A stretch of DNA of 64,000 nt from Euborellia annulipes (GCA_023213315.1 JAKCPI010001912.1:186001-250000), one strand, 5' to 3'; positions 10,843-24,545 are shown, counted from the first letter of the stretch. Translations and numbers: made by a program. The notes: a model not told the origin generated them from the letters alone.

Positions 10843-13800
10843 AAGAGCAGATTCGCAGCGAAGGTTCACAAGCCATCAAAGATAAATAGTAGATAATTGG
10901 AACATGGCCTGCATGCAACTGAACTGAACATCGAGTCAATCGCGATTCAACAGCAACACTCTCAACACGTGAAGCCCCTCAGCGGCTCCATCAAAAGCCA
11001 CGAGCTTCTCCTCTCTTCGACCTCCTATGACGTCACGAATGTCGCCTCATGCACTCTACTGGCCACGCGTGTAACTAATCATCTCCCCCACCTCAACCCA
11101 AATCCCGGATCGAAAAAAATCAACAATGAAATGATGATACTATTTATAATTTCACTCCTAGTTTTAGAAACCAATTTGAAGGCCCTAAAGAGTAGAGAAT
11201 TTTGCATTGAACCAATTGCTTATCCTTCGAATTAGCCTGACACCTTCCATGACCCTAATCTGCTCAAGCATAAAAACCAAAGCAACCTTTTATTTACCCG
11301 GGGTGATAATCGTGGTATGAAGATCATTTGGTTTGTGGGGGTGGAAATCTTCAGCATGTACATGATCTAGGCTCACCCTGTAATAAATAATAACATATTA
11401 AGGCGATAATCCACAAGGTGAAAACAAAAAAATTCGTAATAAAAGAAAAATGTGTTTATTTGCGTTAAAAAAATGTTTACCTACTAAGAGTCTTGAGAGG
11501 TGGTATTCAAAATATTTTTTGCTTTCTGAATACTTTCCATTTTTAACAACAGATTGGGGTGAACCCCATCACTGAGGATTCATTAATTATATATAATTAA
11601 TATTTATTAATTGATATAGCCGAAAAAGGAGGCGCTATCAGGAGTCGAACCACGGATCGAGCATACTCCTGGGCACTCAGCATGTCCTATCAACAAAGTG
11701 CAGCACTCGGCGATTTTGATTTTTAGAATGTTATTTTTCAACTTCAGAAGAGATTATTTATTAAATTAGCATTTGTGAGCCCCCCATTGTGGTCTTGAAG
11801 TAGAACATGTTGAGTGCAAGTCTACAGATCCGTGTTTCGCCCTCAACTTTTTCTTGGGGAGGGAGCAAATTTTTTCGTTAAAATTTACATACAAATAGGT
11901 ACTCAAATTTGGCCAAATGATATTTAATTTAATTGTTTAATTTTGTACAGTTTGTATACTCGTAGATATATTTTGAACTATTTTATTTAAAATAATATAA
12001 AATTTTATAAAAATTAGAGCCTTTGGGGGGGGGGGATGCCCCTGGCCCCCTCCAAATGAAGCCACTGTCTAAATTTAATATGTGGATATATTTAATATAA
12101 TTTTATATGCGGCCCGCGGAGTTATGATGCATTTAAGTGGCCTGCGAGGTCATTTGGGTTGGCCACCTCTGATTTAAATAGACAAGAAATCTAAATAAGC
12201 AAAAATCATTAATCTAAAATTAAATTAAAAAGAAAAAAAAATGTTTTGAACTTTATTTATATATCCATCGGTATTGATATATCAATCAGAACAATGAAAA
12301 AAGATAAAAATATAAAGATAAATAAATTAAAAGAAACAAACAAATGCATATAATAGAAATATATTTGAATTTGATCATTTGAAATGAGAAATCACATTTA
12401 TTATTGATAAATAATTCTAATTTTCTAAAATTTTGAATTATTATTTTTACAAAGGAAGATTTATTGATATATAGTATTTAAGATGAGAATTTTGCCTCTA
12501 ATAAAAAAAAAAGTTATCCAAACATTAAAAAACTTATAAATATAATTATACAAATGCCGCTCTTCTATGAATATAGCGAATTTAGTTAAATTGTGGCCTG
12601 CGGAAGGATTTCCCCTCGTCGGGGAGTGGAAGGCAAGAGCCTTCCTCGAGCATGGGCTGTTTGAGGAGGCGCAGCCTCCTTGTCAGACCTGCTCATGGGA
12701 CGATGATTGTGCAGGGGAAACACTTCTCCACGAATTCATCTAAAAGACCACCGTCTAACTAATAGTTATAAATTTATTCAATAACCAGATGCTTCACGGA
12801 TTCTAATATTACTATTAAAATATTTTTTTATAGCATGAATATTAATTTATTAATTTGAGACATCATCGGAAAAATAAGAGACAAAAATAATAATAATAAT
12901 ACAAATACTTTAGAAAATTATTTTCCTAATTGCATTTTGTTGGAATCGTTGCTCTTTTTATTATTCAATAAAATATAAACAAACTTTGGTTGTCTCTAAA
13001 ATATATGGAAAAAAAAATCAAAATGCTTAAAGAATAATGTTATATAAATTATTAGAAAAATTCAAAGGTTTCCAAAGCGTGCGAGAGGGCGAATTTTATG
13101 AGGTATTATTTGTTTCAATGAGATTTTTTCTATAAAAAAGAGTACATGTATAATAGTACAGTAATATTAAAAAATAGTAAATTTAATCTATCACAAATTT
13201 TCACCCGGAGGTAAATATTCTTGAGCTTTAATAAATATTTAAGTTTTAATTTTGTGGAGGGCGGCTTTTATTTACCTCAACTTGGTTATAGTTTGGAAAT
13301 TTTGTGCCTTAATGGCATTTCATTCCCTGAGATCAATATAACATTATTCATGACTATAAAGAACACATTGAATACTTTTAAAACTTGTAAATACAGTTAG
13401 CGTATATATATATATTTATAATAAAAACAATTTGAAACGAGTTCAGTTAACAAAATTGGCTACCAAAATTTAAATTAAATTGGTTAATTCAATTCTATTA
13501 TAGCTTATATTAATTTATTACATATTTTTCAATATTAATATTTGGTAGAAATTTGTTAGGTTGAGCTCGTTATAAATTAAAATAAACATTCCTCTTTTTC
13601 AAACAATCCTTTTTTTTTCATTATGAAATAAAAAAATAAGGAAAGGTTTAGGCCTTTCAGTAGAGTATTTTTCAGAAAATTATATTTATTGTCTGTTTCA
13701 ACAGCATTGGTTTGGTAAACTTTAAGAATAATAAATATAATTTTTTGAAAAATACTGTACTGAAAAGGCCTAAACCTCTCCATATTAATATCTGCAGTAC

Positions 13801-15603
13801 TTGGGGTACTTTGGATGAAATAAAAAATATGATCTTGAGATCTAAATGAGAATTAAATAAATGATGGCAAATTAAAATTTGATCATTTTGTATTGTGATT
13901 AAAATGTTAAATATAAAAAAATAATAGATTTGAGACGGTGGGATTAATTAAGAGCCTCCTTGCTCGAATCTTATATCAATATAAACAGAAAATTGCTTAT
14001 AGCTTATTAATTTGCAAAAATCAAAAAGAAAACATTAAAAATAAAAACTCAAATACAATTTTTGTAGAGTGTTGTAAAATGTAAAAGAATTTTATCTATT
14101 AATATTGCACATTAAATATAATTAGTATGGCCTTATTTACAGATATTTATAATAAAGGCACCATTTTTGTACTTTTAATCGAAGAGGCTTTAAGCCTTAG
14201 AGAAATAAATAAATTCTTTGCTTTATTTTAAGTTTTTTGCTTTAACTGTTATTACAAGAAATCATTTTTATTATTTTAAATATTTAAAGGAAATATTTAA
14301 TGAAATCTATTATTTATTTTATATTTTTAATACAAAAGATCAAATAATATAAATGTATTTAGTTATAATATGTATATAAAATATTTTTAATTCTGGGCAT
14401 TTACTCTATTTTCCAGAAAGTTTTTATAAATATTTTTTTTTATATATAAAAGAAATAAAATTATAATGAATTATTTTTTAAAAAATAGTCTTTATTCCTT
14501 GGTCAAGTGAATTTTATTTAAAATTTATTTTAAAATATACTTTTATATAGTGGAATCGGACAAAGCCTATAATTATAGGTTTTTGTCTAGAATAATTTTT
14601 TCTCCTGTACAAAAAGAAATGCTTTTAGTAAAAGAAATGACCTTTGACAAATTTTGCCAGCTTGTTAACTTAAGTTTCTTTATTATCAAAAAAAATTTCG
14701 GTGGGTCGATGGCAATGCAAAGCAAGCCGCAAGCCGAAGCAAACTACCATCCATTCTGACTTGGATTAATCATAAAAATCTCTTATTTGTTGTCATGTCT
14801 CAACTCCCAGTCATTTTTGAAAATTCCGAAATAACCCTTTCTTGCGTGACCTACAAATTTTTATTGTCGCTCCAAATTTCAACAAACTGCTAAAGCCAGC
14901 CAATATTATTAAATTTACAACATGTCCTACTTTAAAAATTTGCAAACTATTGATTGTTTAGGGAAGTTAAGTAAGTAGTAGTTAAGTATTTTGAAGATAA
15001 GTTTTACCTCTGTATTTAATTGACATAATTTTAGAAACGAAGCTTATTTTTGATCAGCTATTTTTTAAAAATTTCATAAATTTCTATTTCTTACGATTAA
15101 ATAATAAATTTATTTTGAAAAAATAAAGTGGCTGTTGTATCCAAACAATAAGAGGTGAAAAGAAGCAGGCAGCCAGCTAGTTAGTCTGCACGAAATGAAA
15201 ACTCTCTGTTTAGGAAACAGTTTCGGTTTTAATGAAATATAACCATCATCAGTCTACACTCTCGATAAATGGACTGATGATGGTTATATTTCATTAAAAC
15301 CGAAAAATAAAATCAGGGGACCTCAAAACATGTATTTCCATCAAAATCTTCTCATAAATGACAATATTTTCTCACTATATATTACAGTAAAAAAAAACAT
15401 TTATTAATGTCAATAAATGTTTGAAATTTTTAAGATCTTAAAAGTATATTTTAAAATAGATTCAAATAAAGATGAGCAAAATTAAGTCTTTTTACATTTA
15501 AATCAAAAAATTGAATATTAATAAGAAAAAAATGTTTAATTTAAAGATGTATTATGAAAAAGTGTTCAAATAGAATTAAAATAATTTTAATTTGAATATC
15601 TTT
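10843..15603. other. Intergenic region between the SLC26-type and PIGB genes
   Basis: No supported exon. An open frame of 112 codons at 10897-11235 (plus) lies in less AT-rich DNA next to the candidate SLC26 first exon but has no recognisable domain and probably reflects promoter-proximal composition. A tRNA-like B box (GGTTCGACTCC, minus, near 11650) marks a decayed SINE. 12590-12730 is a GC-richer repeat-like patch with no match I recognise. Inverted copies of GGCCTAAACC-type sequence (13650 and 13770) form a small palindrome. The rest is AT-rich without clear signals. Confidence 0.45.
15220..15306. mobile_element. Small palindrome with hammerhead-like arms (copy 4)
   Basis: Arms 15220-15254 and 15272-15305 are inverted copies around a 17-nt loop. 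Both strands read CTGATGA, T, GGTT, loop, AACC, GAAA. On the minus strand the motif continues GAAACTGTTTC. No target duplication was found. Confidence 0.5.
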
Positions 15604-18600
15604 TTAAGTATTCTGTCTTTTATAAATCAAAACATGTTTACCAATTCGTTCTTCAACAAATAAATTTGTATGAAAAAGTTTTTGATATATTTTATACCCG
15701 TGACTGTTGAGGAACGATTGAATTCGGGATTGCAAAGTATCGAAGAAGATGATATGCGATGGAAGTGGCTTATCTTGATCTTTGACAAATTCTGTCGCTA
15801 ACCAGCTTTGAGGATTCTGATAGAATTGCTCTGCTTCATCTACATAATCCAATTGATTGTTTAAATTGGGTTCACATGTAAGAAAACGAGCTGGGACGTC
15901 CACATGAAGATGGCTATAAAAAAATTAATAGTAATATGTTTATTAAAGTTTTTATGGTTTGTATTATTATTATTATTATTATGGGAGTTTTTAATTATAG
16001 ACCGCATTTTGTATTATTTATTTATTAAAGATATAAATACCCTACAACGTTTCGACTGCTTATTCTGCAGTCGTTTTCAAGTACTGTACACTTGCTCCGA
16101 CTCAAGTAAACTAACCTCTAAGTGATCGTTACGTGCATTTTATATACAACGACGTCAGCGCCAACTACGTCGTTGTATATAAAATGTACGTGGCGGTCCC
16201 TTAGAGGTTAGTTTACTTGAGTCGGAGCAAGTGTACAGTACTTGAAAACGACTGCAGAATAAGCAGTCGAAACGTTGTAGGGTATTTATATCTTTAATAA
16301 ATAAATAATACAAAATGCGGTCTATAATTAAAAACTCCCATAATAATAATAATAATAAGCAAAATTAATAGGAAAAAATAAAAAACCTTACCTGTATAGT
16401 GGAGAGGAATGGCAAGGCATCAAAAATAAAAGATTAGTTGAATTAGGATTAGCAAAAGCTTCTTTTGAAAGTATTTGGATGGCATCAACTGTTCCACGCT
16501 GATGGAATAATCCGAAATAGATGGTGGGGACGAATCCAAAAATTAGAATTATCCCTGCACTGAGGTAGAGATTAATTCTGAAAGAAATTATTAATACATC
16601 AAGATCAATCTCAATATTAATTAACCAGAAGAAAAAGACCAAGGACGAGATGGGTATTGTTAAGGAAGATCAATGGCAAGTGGTTCGAGCAAGCACAAGA
16701 CAGGACAAGGGATGTTCGGAGAGCTCTCGAGCTCCTTAGGACAATAATTAATAAACTTACGTTTTAGCTGTTCGACTCCAATTTGTTAATTGTTTCGCCG
16801 AAATAAAATGTATAAAAGGTAAAAGGGATAATAAAAATCTGTATTCCTTATGAGGCAAGAGGCTGGAACATATAAATATTAAGAAGCAACATTTCATGGA
16901 AGAAAAATATTTCATTTAAAAATGACAAACTTACCTATAAACTAAAACAGTCCAAGCTATGATTATGAAGATGATGGCATCTGGAGTAAGGATTTTATTT
17001 TCCCGAAATGATTTCAATGTTTGAAAGGAGCCAAAAATGAATGGAATGAGATGAATTCCAGCAAGAGTTGGCAATCCATTAATCAAATACCAATAAAATG
17101 GATGTTCGCCATAAAACGAGCCAATATTATGAAAAAGATTCACATTAATAAAATTCCATCCTGTGCAGGTCAATTCTCCGTAAAAAGCCGAATCTATTAA
17201 AGTAGTCAAAAGGCCAACTTTTAATCTGAAAAATGTACATAGGAAATAAGTATTTTTGGAAAATAAAATTAAGAAAATGTTTTATAAATAAAATTGACAT
17301 ACCCAACCAATAAGATCCTAGTAAATAAATGGCATTTCCAACAAGAAACCAAAGTAAATTGGTAAATAATTAGAGGCAACCAAATAATAATTCCAGTTGG
17401 TCTTAAAGCCGAGATGAAGAAAGCCAAATATAAATATCGAGAATTTGAAGCTAGAAAAAAAATAAATGTCAAGTTATATTGAATAAATTTAATTAATTGA
17501 ATAAAATACATTTGAATGATTTTATATTTTATTTTTTAAGACTAGTTATCGTTACTTTTACTCTTAAGCCAGATTTACACTATTAAAAATTTAAGTTGTG
17601 AATTTAAAGTCTTTTTGAGTACTGTGCTGTCACACCAGTTTTTTTGTGTCGAGATATATTTAGTTTCCTATAGCACCTTAGTTCCAAACTGGACCACTTG
17701 CGTTTTCAATTTTAAATGTTGACTGCTTGAAATAAACTATGGTTATTTTTCAAAATTTCAATCTCATATTTGGATATTTTATACACAATAGAGAATCCTA
17801 AATAAATACAAAATTTCATAAGAATTGGAAAATTTTTTTTAAATGTGTTAAAAGTTAAGGGGACCCCCTTTTAATTAATCAAAATTAACATGCAAATCCT
17901 CATAGGGATCTAACATTGGCTCTATGGAAGGAAAAGCCGGAAAATGAATTTGAAAAAACTGAAATACTACATCAGTAAAGTGAGATTCAAACAATTTTCT
18001 AGAAAATTTTACTGATATAGTCTATAATCACTATGGATATTAGAACCTTAAGGTTTGGTATTTCATGGATTCGGTAAAAATTTGCCTAATTAACAAAATA
18101 GGCGATTACCTTAATTCAGTGTAACATATTTAAATAATAATAGACTACGAACTATTAATATAAGAGCAAGAGAAATATTTTTTATAAGCAAAGGATTTTA
18201 AATCGACTTAAAACTAAATAAGTGAAATGAAAATCTCACCATCATTTTTATCCCATGGATATAAATAAAGGCCAAATGTAGTTAAAGATGCTTCGAGAGT
18301 ATTGATTATAGTCCGAGAGGCGCAATAACGCCAAAACCAAGAAGTGCAGACTGTGAATGCAGCCCAGTAGCCTCTAAAATTTGTCATTTCTCTGAACCAG
18401 AGTAAAAAGACATAATCACTTGCTGCGCTTATCAAACCTTGCACAATTCTAGGAATTAGGGTCTGAAAAATAAATATTATTAATTAATTAGTTATAACAA
18501 TCATACCTAATGGAATTTATTCAATTTGAGGTAAAAGATATTAAAATGAATTTGGAATACATCTGAAGGTTCTAACTAACCAGGTTATCTAAAATACAGT

Positions 18601-19926
18601 ATATTAATACATAAGCAGAGAGCGGGAAAAAAAGATTTTTCCTGATTTTCTTAGATATCTCCACTGAACTCACAAAAAGAAACATTTTTTGAGATTTTCA
18701 AAAAATACTTTTGTGACTTTTTTGTAAAAACTTTTATGACCTACTTTTTCCAAATTTTCGCATTTTCGCCTATTGCGGCCATTTAGTTTTTTTTTTTTAA
18801 ATTTATTTAAGGTCTTTTTGGGCATCCGAGGCCATTTAGACACAGTCCCAATTTATTTCAATTGATTTGTATCCGATTCAATTGAAATAAATTTTTCATC
18901 TGGGACGGGATGCGAACCCTCGACCTTTAGCACCAGAAGCTAATAATGCTCTACCTCTGAGCCATAGGTCCAGGATGAAACAACCCAAGATGGGAAAAAC
19001 TTTCTCTTTGAAAAAATTGGTTTGTCAAAAGCTTATTTTCACCCCTCAGAGGGGTGCCTAACATAAATATAAAATTTCAACCTCCTAGCTCAATTCCTTC
19101 ATGCTTTAAATTGAACACAAACCGATACATAGATAGACCAATTTGCGAAAACCATTTTTTTTTTTTTTTTTTTTGATTCAGGGGACCTCAAAACGTGTAT
19201 ATCCATCAAAGTCTCGACATCGAATTTTTGACATCAAACGAATACTTTCTCTCGATATATATATATATATATATATATTACATATATACATAGGTAAGAT
19301 AATATATTTACATAGGTATACATTTATATAGGTAAGGAAAGGTATTTTCGTGAATTTCCTTTATAAAATATATACAGAATAAAGGCTTTTATATGTCAGA
19401 CTGATTGAAATCTTGGATATTACTTGAGTTATGATAATAATTGGCTAGCAATTCAAAACCATCTCTTGGAATTTTGAAAAATATATAAATTAGTATCGTC
19501 TCATGATGATTTTTTGGTTTTATTGAATTGAGTTAATTGATAACTTATTATATATACATTTAGAATGGAAAATTTAATTGAATTTCCATTAGCTTTCTGG
19601 TTTTTGCTTACCAAAGTGGTTGCGTTATCCAAGCCTAAAAGTTCTAGGATTTTAAATAAAGAGGCAAAAATGATGGGGTGAATAGAGCTGCGAATTTTCT
19701 TCTCACTCCATTCCCATGTCAAATGGCCATATCTGGAAAATAGAATTTAGTCATATTTTAAGGGATGCTTTTCTCTGTTTTTAATAGTTTAATAATATAT
19801 TTACCCAAATATATGATTATGAGCGACTTCCAACGATTGCCAATACTCATCTGGTACGTAAGATGTATTAAAAATTACAGCAGAGAGTAAAGAAATAAAA
19901 ATAAACAGCAGAAGTAATTTGTCCAT
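15604..19926 (-). CDS. PIGB: PIGB, GPI mannosyltransferase 3 (8 exons, complete)
   Basis: Exons, minus strand: 19926-19805, 19732-19612, 18462-18240, 17450-17303, 17225-16935, 16862-16761, 16577-16392, 15913-15604; all phases join to one 500-residue frame (human about 554). PIGB is an ER-membrane GT22 enzyme that adds the third, alpha-1,2-linked mannose to the GPI-anchor precursor, using dolichol-phosphate-mannose. Evidence: an N-terminal hydrophobic segment followed by VPDEYWQSLEVAH (lumenal acidic loop of GT22 enzymes), then YGHLTWEWSEKKIRS, LRPTGIIIWLP, FYGEHPFYWYLINGLP, PHKEYRF (the HKExRF family motif), GLFHQRGTVD, MPCHSSPLY and YVDEAEQFYQNP near the C-terminus. Start chosen as the only ATG preceding the hydrophobic segment. 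Exon 8 uses acceptor TATAG/CC directly beside a palindromic element. A TTTATT (AATAAA on minus) at 15400-15405 could be the poly-A signal. Confidence 0.93.
15932..16360. mobile_element. Palindromic Penelope-like element in PIGB intron 7 (copy 5), with an inner palindrome
   Basis: A 429-bp palindrome is flanked by AAAATTAATAG at 15921-15931 and 16361-16371. Arms carry ACAACGTTTCGACTGCTTATT; on plus 16241-16280 the sequence is CTTGAAAACGACTGC, loop, GCAGTCG, AAACGTTGTAG, giving a 7-bp stem. The left end has an extra tail (TGTTTATTAAAGTTTTTATG). The centre (about 16130-16200) is a separate inverted repeat, ATTTTATATACAACGACGTC and its inverse, also found in NCBP1 intron 14. The left target duplication begins 8 bp from the exon 8 acceptor edge. 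Confidence 0.75.
17625..17690. repeat. Half-copy of GTGTGAC-type MITE family
   Basis: Contains GCTGTCACACCAG, TTTTTGTGTCGAGATATATT and TAGTTTCCTATAG, the terminal-repeat signature of the family best seen at 42022-42173. Flanking sequence (CACCTTAGTT...GGACCACTTG) recurs inverted at 20720-20745, so this and the 20.7-kb copy share more than the terminal repeat. Confidence 0.5.
18898..18972 (-). repeat. tRNA-Gln-like sequence, probably a SINE head or pseudogene
   Basis: On the minus strand: a D arm with a perfect GCTC/GAGC stem and AGAGGTA loop, a perfect anticodon stem TTAGC/GCTAA with loop TTCTGGT (anticodon CTG), and a B box GGTTCGCATCC. Against a functional tRNA: the T loop has C where A58 is nearly invariant, the T stem has a mismatch, and the acceptor strands do not pair as a 7-bp stem. 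It is embedded in repeats. Confidence 0.5.
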
Positions 19927-20734
19927 TTTTTTGAATTAAAACTTATCTAATAAAAACGTAAACATGAGAATTCACCTTTTTTGAAATAGTTTTAATACAA
20001 AATTCTAAAAAGAAATCCGATTAATAATTTCAATAAGGCAACTTTTCAAAGGACGCTAAAATTTATTTATAAATTGCATTAAAAAAATGCTCTGCTCTCC
20101 TTTGAGCTACAGTTGAGGTCAGTTTGGGATTAAAAACGGCCTGGCTCATAAATTGCTGCCGAGCTTTTTATTGAATTGGTCAAAATTTGATTACGCGATT
20201 TTTATTAATGGTTTTAGATTTTAAATGTTTTTAAAATTACAAACTATGATTTAAATTTATTTGCATATCAAATGAATGTTTATTTGATACTGATTTGGGA
20301 GGGAAATTCAAATCGAATAAAATACTTTTCGTTCGATATTTATTTAAATTCTGAAAGAACATCAGAATCGAAGAGATAAAAATTAAAATCAAAGAAAAAA
20401 TATTTACATTTTGTTACCATAGCAACCATCGAGAGCTTTGCGGGGCCCCGGGGCTGTATATCAATATTGCACCCTCCAAAAAAAAAATTAAATATTAAAT
20501 TTTACGAAAATATATTTTATCATATGCAGTGACGTCAATTGTGAGGGCTAACCCCCCCCCCCCCCACCCACCAAAATAAAAAAAAATGTAAGAAAATAAT
20601 AAAGTTATTATCTATTTTTTAAATTAATGTAAAATTATAATAAAAAAAATGCTTTTATTTAAATTGAACTAAAATAATAAAATCATTTTTTTATTATATT
20701 TTTATTTATTTTTGAAAAGCAAGTGGTCCAGTTA

Positions 20735-20815
20735 ACTAAGGTGCTGTGGTAAACTAAATATATTTCGACACAAAAAAATCTGGTGTGACAACGCACAGCA
20801 CACCAGATTTTTTTT
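20735..20815. repeat. GTGTGAC-type MITE fragment
   Basis: Reads GGTAAACTAAATATATTTCG then ACACAAAAAAATCTGGTGTG and, after a short centre, the inverse CACACCAGATTTTTTT: the same terminal repeats as the copy at 42022-42173. Confidence 0.5.
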
Positions 20816-21419
20816 TATAAAGAATTTAAAGCCTTTGAGCTTTATGTAGAAACACCCTGAATTAAAAGCCACTCTATCATATTATCATCTTCTAGAATAT
20901 GATTTTTCTTTTTAAGTTATACATTTCGAAATTTTTCCAATTTCAAAATCTGGGTGTCGCGTCACGCGAAAATAATGTGAAATAATATATATATATTTAT
21001 ATATATATCTGGACTATATATAGTTGGAATATATTATTCCTAGGAAAAGACTTTGGTCTCACACCTGCAGCGACTGAAAAGAATAAACATGAATTAATGA
21101 AACAAACTTTTAATTATAAACATATATATATATATATATACCATATAATAAATACGTATATAAAATTGGAAATATATTTAGGAAAACATTTATAGATGCA
21201 CCATTTTCGGTGATTTTTTTTGACATAACATAAGCATCTTAGAAAGCAAATGCGTTATAAATTTTTTAAAATATTTTGATCTAAACATCTAACATGATCA
21301 ATTTAAAAAAGTATACAAAGCTTGAGGGCATTTTCACAAGCACTTAAAAAGCTGACATCAGAAAAGAATTTGTTTTTGGTTCTCATAATCAAAAAATTCT
21401 TACAATGTAGACCGGTGAA

Positions 21420-21740
21420 TGTACATTCATTAAAAAGCCATGTTTATTTTTTTTCACGCTTTTACTGTTAACATTGGTAAACTCAGGGGCCCACATCTTG
21501 TGGGTATGTGGATGGCGACCACGAGCTACCCGAGCTGGGACAGGAACTTCTTCTGTTCTGTGTTTGTCTCTTCCTTCTATATTTTCAACAGGAGTCAGAC
21601 CGTGCAACGGGCCGGCCTGTTCTATTCCTTCTCTGTCGCTAAAAACCCTTGAATAGCACACTTCCCGTACCGCGGGATTAAGGGGAAGAAAGAAGAAGAC
21701 TGTTAACATTAGTAAATGCATGCATTGACTAGTATATTAT
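21420..21740. repeat. Interspersed repeat family (GGGCCCACATCTTGTGGGT type)
   Basis: Shares TCAGGG.CCCA.ATCTTGTGGGTA, then TGGCGACCACGAGCTA.CCGAGCTGGGAC, with 4425-4490. Inverted relatives occur at 32690-32750 and 36690-36725 (GGGCAACTCGTGGCCACCATCCA). The outer part (TTTTTTTCACGCTTTTA.TG.TAACATT..TAAA) also matches 1455-1500. No ORF or terminal repeat; SINE-like. Confidence 0.5.
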
Positions 21741-22679
21741 AAATAGTTTTTAACAAATCTGAATTTAAAAAAAAAAAAAAATAGGAGGCCCGTGAGATAT
21801 TGGCTCGGGTCCCAAGGGGACCGGACAAAAGTTCAAGAAGCACTGCTCTAAAGAGCTCGGACACAGGAGGGGACTTCGAAGACTGTCAAATGCAAATAAG
21901 TGTTTGATTAAAAAAAAAAAATCAGTATCCGTAATATTTAAATGCCCCTGTAATGTATAAAGTATATACTAGTAAATTATTTCTTTATAAAAAGACCCAC
22001 CGAAAAAATACCCTGGCCAAGACCCTGGCTAGTTGCATGCCGAACGGATTTCAAGCGTTCATTTGAGTCATTCATTTGTGCAACAGTTCCCATATGTTGT
22101 ATAATGCTCTATTTTAGTGTGGAATTACACAGATAAGCCGAAAGTCTTTTGAATTTCTAGGAACACTTTGGAAACCGATAATATAGTAGATGATCGGTTA
22201 ATGAACATCATTAATTCGTTTAAACGTCTGTTATAATAGAAATATTTTCTGATCCTTCGTGGTATAGGAGGTAGAGCAGGGCACGCGCTTTTTGTGTTTG
22301 TTATCCAACTTTGTTTGTTGTCCACTTTGTTAGCACTCCGAACTATTTGTTGAGAGATTATCCATGCCTGAGCGTGAGAAAACAACCATACAATTATGAT
22401 CACATTTAAATTGTTTATTAAAAATATTTAACATGAAAAAATTGTTGGTCTTTTAATATATATATTAAAATTTAAATAATAGGTACAGTATTTTTCATTT
22501 AGGAATATTGCTTATTTATTAAAAAACATGATTTTGATTTTTAATATATAATATTAAAAAAATAATTAACACAACCTTTTTTAAATAATATACTATGTGT
22601 ATGTATGTTGATAGGCTGAAGTTTCTTTCAAGATTTTAAAAAGAAAAATGCGCAGCACTTTTTATAAAATATTTTTATT

Positions 22680-22835
22680 TGCGTTTTATTCACAACGTTT
22701 TGTCAGGACTTCTGCCTTTATCATGATTTCGCTGGAATAAAATTATTTTCTGAAAGGTATAAAAAAGATCTGATGAAGAGAGAAGCACTGTGGTAACGTT
22801 GTCCATAAAACGTAAAAATTTACTGTTAATAAAAA
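22680..22835. mobile_element. Damaged palindromic element of the GAAACGTT group
   Basis: Left part has CACAACGTTTTGTCAGGACTT (22691 on) and the right part CTGATGAAGAG...GTAACGTTGTCC (22772-22812), with outer GCGTTTTATT / AAAACGTAAA. The layout matches the other palindromes, but the stem and GAAAC box have decayed. Confidence 0.4.
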
Positions 22836-24126
22836 GAATGAAAGTGAAATAAGGAATTTATATACAATAAACAATAATAGTAAAGCTAGATATTTAAGAA
22901 GGTGGAAGTTTAAAATTTCCATTTATAATAAATATGAATATATACATATAGTTAGACTATAAATTGAAGCAATCGTCAAGGTTACATATACAAATATTAA
23001 TTAATTATTCTGAGCTCAATGGTTTTACACGTTTAATCCCTAAATATATTATTAATGGTTAGAATAAATTTTTATTGATTTGAGAAAAAGCATAATTAAT
23101 TTTATACAGCCAAGAAATTAAAAAAGAGATATAATGTGTCGTAGAAATCTTCGTAACTAATCGTTTGAGTCGTCAAACCTATAGGTATACTAGTTAGGCT
23201 ATGGCCTTTTGTTAAATTAGTGCGAGATAGTGAATAGGCTGGAGGAGCCCCAGACTCCCAAGTCCATGCGCACTACTCTGTCAAACAGGCTGCGGACTGA
23301 CTACGCTAAGCGAGTTGCCAACCAGGGAACAAACTTCCAACTTCCAACGGGCTTCCAACCCTCGATGAGCGCAGGCCATCGTTTAACTAATATAGCTATC
23401 TTAAGGACCCTGTAAACGATCAAAAATATTTGTCAAATTTATCAAACATAGTCATCCAGCACCATAGCATATGTTAAAACTTGTTTGAGAAAAATATTGC
23501 TGTGTGTTTCAGGTTAGGTTACTCTTGATCATTTTTAAAAAAAGCAAAAAGTTTGACAAAATGGGGTATAAAAGTTTGAAATTCCCTATTTTTTTTTGGG
23601 TTTTTAAAAATATTAAATTATGGTCAAATTATTTGATCGTTAGCGGGGCCCTTTATAAACAACTCTCATGGCACACAAATGGCTTAAGTGCTAATGGAAA
23701 GATCCCTAAGTACTACTTTGAAACACAATAATAACTGTATTAATTAGTAATTCCTACTAACGATTTTAGTAAATTAAATTAGCCCCAATTTCGAAATATT
23801 GTTCGAATTTTGAAAATATTTCGAAATGGTAGGAGAAGGATGAAAAACTCTACTAAGGGACGCATTTTTTGTGAAAGGGCTTTGCGAACGTGCTAAGAAC
23901 TTTGCTTTTATTTAAAAAGCGATTCATTCATCTAATAAGGGACAAATATTTTGATTTCATTAAGCCTCTCGTGTGTCAATCACTAAGTAGAAAAAGACTA
24001 AGATTCTAGTCAAACATATCCTAGAGCAGTGATTCCCAAAGTGGTGTATATCGACCCCCTCACTTATCCTCCCCTTCAATAAAACCCTATGACTGCCACT
24101 TAAAAAGGATGTTATTTTGTGATTAT

Positions 24127-24545
24127 TAGAGCCCAGATGTTGATGCAAATGCATGTTTATACGTTGCTGAAACTTTGCAGATATCCATTTCATGAGTATT
24201 CGATTTGAAATAACTTTGTTTCGAGCATATGTGCATATTTTGGCTTTATTTTGAAGAAATTCCATGCACAATGCATGCTTTGCCAATTTTCAACTAAAAC
24301 AATCTAATTTTTCGTGCATATTTTAAAGAAAAAAGCAATATTTTTTGTGTAGATGCTTTTAAAGTCTAATTTATGAGTTAAAAATTATTTTTAAAAATAA
24401 AGATATAGCCTAATATAAAATGCGATACGACTCATTTTGTGATCGAGCATATATTTACTGTTTTTATTCTTCAATATTAGATCATTTTTTATTATTAATA
24501 CATGCATATTTTATGATTTGGTTGTGCATGAACATCCGGGATCTA
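24127..24545. mobile_element. hAT-like MITE, copy A
   Basis: Ends TAGAGCCCAGATGTTGATGC and, inverted, TAGATCCCGGATGTTCATGC. Flanked by 8-bp near-duplications GTGATTAT (24119-24126) and GTGACTAA (24546-24553). The interior shares TTGCTGAAACTTTGCAG, TTTCATGAGTATT and AAAATGCGA blocks with copy B at 26239-26537. No transposase. Confidence 0.65.

Noticed and set aside
14550..14759. 69-codon plus-strand ORF
   Set aside because: No domain, no splice context, and AT-rich composition typical of chance frames here.
21440..21721. Overlapping open frames on both strands near 21.5 kb
   Set aside because: They fall in an interspersed repeat with relatives at 4.4, 32.7 and 36.7 kb; the frames are not shared between copies.
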